DNA of 64,000 nt from Geomicrobium sp. JCM 19038 (GTDB taxonomy: Bacteria > Bacillota > Bacilli > Bacillales > Marinococcaceae): positions 124,001-188,000 of the forward strand of contig NZ_BAXA01000003.1 of NCBI RefSeq assembly GCF_000698125.1, in the 5' to 3' direction. Of this stretch, positions 62,010 through 64,000 are shown piece after piece (the stretch's first letter is position 1; each line of letters opens with the position of its first letter). The translations under genes were made by a program, and so were the position numbers. The notes below the pieces were generated by a model. The model made no database searches and was not told where the DNA came from. It saw nothing but the letters and a program-made list of their open reading frames with translations.

Positions 62010-62039
62010 ATCTTAGCATAAAAATATGGAAGAAATCAA
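62010..62039 (-). promoter_or_regulatory. Promoter of rpmB
   Basis: Minus strand TTGATT (62039-62034), 18 bases, TAAGAT (62015-62010) with TGC before the -10. It lies about 45 bases upstream of the rpmB start. Confidence 0.6.
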
Positions 62040-62056
62040 TATAGATTTATGAACAG

Positions 62057-62084
62057 TTGCTTTATAAAAGCTGAAAAATATAGT
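62057..62084 (+). promoter_or_regulatory. Promoter of yloU-yloV
   Basis: TTGCTT (62057-62062), 16 bases, TATAGT (62079-62084). Together with the rpmB promoter it forms a divergent pair in the 62-kb intergenic gap. Confidence 0.55.
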
Positions 62085-62130
62085 AAACTGTCGATAGTTA
62101 TCATTACTGATGGATGAAAGGAGGATGGCT

Positions 62131-62493
62131 ATGGCCTTAGAAATGAATTCTCAACTAGGTTCCATTGACATCTCAAAAGAAGTAGTTGCAACCGTTGCAG
62201 GAGGTGCAGCAACAGACTGTTATGGGATTGTAGGCATGGCCTCTCAAAAGCAGATCAAAGACGGAATCTCTGAGCTTTTAAAGCGTGACAATTTCTCACG
62301 TGGGGTTGTCATCCGTGAAAACGAGGGAGATCTTATGATTGATATGTATATCATCGTAAGCTATGGCACTAAGATCTCTGAAGTTGCTTACAACGTACAA
62401 TCAAAAGTGAAATATCAACTAGAAAAATTACTGGGACTACAAGTAGAATCTGTGAATATCTTCGTTCAAGGTGTTCGCGTTTCTAATCCGTAA
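62131..62493 (+). CDS. yloU: YloU, Asp23/Gls24-family protein
   Basis: 120 residues. An Asp23/Gls24 family envelope stress protein of unknown biochemical role. IDISKEVVATVAGGAATDCYGIVGMA is the family core and IVSYGTKISEVAYNVQSKVKYQLEKLLGLQVESVNIFVQGVR the C-terminal part. ATG 62131 follows AAAGGAGG; two earlier in-frame ATG codons overlap or precede that site. It is always next to yloV in bacilli. Confidence 0.9.
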   Translation: MALEMNSQLGSIDISKEVVATVAGGAATDCYGIVGMASQKQIKDGISELLKRDNFSRGVVIRENEGDLMIDMYIIVSYGTKISEVAYNVQSKVKYQLEKLLGLQVESVNIFVQGVRVSNP

Positions 62494-62520
62494 CGGTTGG
62501 ACTAAATGAGGTGTGTATAA

Positions 62521-64000
62521 GTGTCAAATACAATTAACGGCCAGATGCTTCTGGCCATGTTTAATGAGGGAGCAGTCGCTTTAGAGAAACACGCAAAGCG
62601 AGTTGACGCTCTAAATGTCTTTCCTGTACCAGATGGTGATACTGGAACGAATATGAGCCTTACAATTCGATCTGGCGTGAAAGAAATGAAACAGCAAGAT
62701 GCAACGAGTGCAAACCAAGTTGCAAAAACGTTCTCTAAAGGTTTATTAATGGGAGCACGTGGAAATTCGGGTGTCATTTTGTCACAGCTATTCCGTGGTT
62801 TTGCAAAAGGCATTGAGCATGATCAAGTGCTTGACGGACAAGCGCTTGCTAAAGCGTTCGACGGAGGCGTTCAGACGGCTTATAAAGCGGTTATGAAACC
62901 TGTTGAGGGGACAATCTTAACGGTTGCTAAAGATGCAGCTGAGAAAGCGACCAAGTCTGCAAAGAAAACGAAGGATGCAGAACAAGTACTTGTCGATGCG
63001 ATTGAAGAAGCGAAAGCTTCACTTGAGCGCACACCTGATTTACTTCCTGTACTCAAAGAAGTAGGTGTCGTCGATTCAGGCGGTCAAGGACTCGTCTACA
63101 TCTATGAAGGTATGCTACGTGCAATGCGCGGAGAAACGACAGCAGATGACGCTCCAGAGCAAGCGACGATGGAAGAGCTCGTTCATGTTGAACACCACAA
63201 CATTCAAGGTGACATGAATCCAGAGGATATTGAATTTGGATACTGTACTGAAGTGATGGTTCGCTTTAGCGATGACAAAACGAACGAGTCACCCTACGTT
63301 GAAGAAGATTTCCGCAATACGTTAAGCCAATACGGCGATTCTCTTCTAGTCGTAAGTGATGAAGATATTATTAAGATTCATATTCATGCTGAACATCCAG
63401 GTTTCATCATGAACGAGGCACAAAAGTACGGGGATCTTATTCACGTTAAAGTGGACAACATGCGTGACCAGCATGCTGCACTTTCAAATGAACCTAAGAA
63501 AACTGAACCGCCCGTTCCGAAAAAACTCAAGAAGAAGCTGAGTTTGCTATGATTGCCGTTGCCATGGGTGAAGGAATTCGTGATCTATTCAAGAGTGTCG
63601 GTGTAGACATCGTGATCGAAGGTGGTCAAACGATGAACCCGAGTACGGAGCAGTTGACGAATGCAATTAAAGAAACACACGCAAAGCATGTGTTTTTAAT
63701 TCCAAACAACAGCAACATCATTATGACAGCCGAGCAAGCAGCTGAAGTGAGTGATCGTGATGTTCGTGTCATCCCTACGAAGTCTGTTCCTCAAGGATTA
63801 AGCGCGCTGTTTTCGTTTAATGCAATGAACGATGCCGATCGCAACCAAAAAGAAATGACGGAGAGCATTTCTCAAGTGAAAAGCGGTCAAATTACAAAAT
63901 CAATTCGTGACACAGCGATTGATGGCATAGACATTAAGAAAGACGACATCATGGGCCTTGTTGAGAACAAAATTGTAAGCTCAGGAGACTCTTTAGAAGA
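62521..64000 (+). CDS. yloV: YloV/FakA-type DhaL-domain kinase (one frameshift, cut at right edge)
   Basis: Related to FakA, the fatty-acid kinase subunit that phosphorylates FakB-bound fatty acids. The N-terminal DhaL-type ATP-binding domain shows VDALNVFPVPDGDTGTNMSLT and GARGNSGVILSQLFRG. A middle FAK1 domain follows, with GYCTEVMVRF. The frame breaks in an A-run at 63520-63525; one extra A restores TQEEAEFAMIAVAMGEG and leads into the C-terminal DegV-like domain (VEGGQTMNPSTEQL). The gene runs off the window. GTG 62521 follows GAGGTGTG. Confidence 0.9.

Overview
The window is a contiguous chromosomal segment from an endospore-forming member of the Bacillaceae (Firmicutes). The evidence is conserved gene order with Bacillus subtilis from ftsL through yloV, sporulation genes (spoVD, spoVE, spoIIGA, sigE, sigG, spoVM), AGGAGG-type ribosome binding sites, many TTG and GTG starts, T-box and PyrR attenuators, and a DNPR motif in MurE indicating meso-diaminopimelate peptidoglycan. 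Species cannot be fixed from sequence alone.

Layout. (1) 1-14406: division and cell-wall (dcw) cluster: ftsL end, pbpB, spoVD, murE, mraY, murD, spoVE, murG, divIB, ftsA, ftsZ. A sigma-H type promoter lies before ftsAZ. (2) 14407-17240: sporulation sigma cassette spoIIGA-sigE-sigG, with Spo0A boxes, a long-spacer promoter, and a forespore promoter before sigG. (3) 17241-18684: accessory spot with a 21-bp tandem repeat and a NERD-domain gene, where B. subtilis has ylmA-ylmB. (4) 18685-27741: ylmC, pgeF, ylmE, sepF, ylmG, ylmH, divIVA, a T-box, ileS, ylyA, lspA, ylyB. (5) 27742-38212: pyrimidine operon pyrR-pyrP-pyrB-carA-carB-pyrK-pyrD-pyrF-pyrE with two PyrR attenuators; pyrC is missing from its usual place. 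(6) 38213-48139: mixed region with a GNAT acetyltransferase, a dicarboxylate symporter, rqcH, a Ca2+-type P-ATPase, an Acr1-like short-chain reductase next to an acyl-CoA synthetase, and a VanW lipoprotein. (7) 48140-64000: housekeeping run yloC, remA, gmk, rpoZ, coaBC, priA, fmt, rsmB, rlmN, prpC, prkC, rsgA, rpe, spoVM, rpmB, yloU, yloV (cut by the window end). The genes def and thiN are absent from their usual places.

The most pervasive oddity is 20 single-base losses, each repaired by lengthening a short homopolymer by one base. They break 14 genes, including essential ones (mraY, ftsA, ileS, divIB). There are no compensating gains. This is best read as consensus sequencing error rather than biology, so the broken genes are annotated as single reconstructed genes. 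Of biological interest are the sigG leader, whose anti-Shine-Dalgarno arm lies between the -35 and -10 of its own promoter; the probable fatty acyl-CoA reductase/acyl-CoA synthetase pair; the 21-bp repeat array; and an altered DR motif in RqcH. I did not find convincing evidence of a wholly new defence or mobile system.
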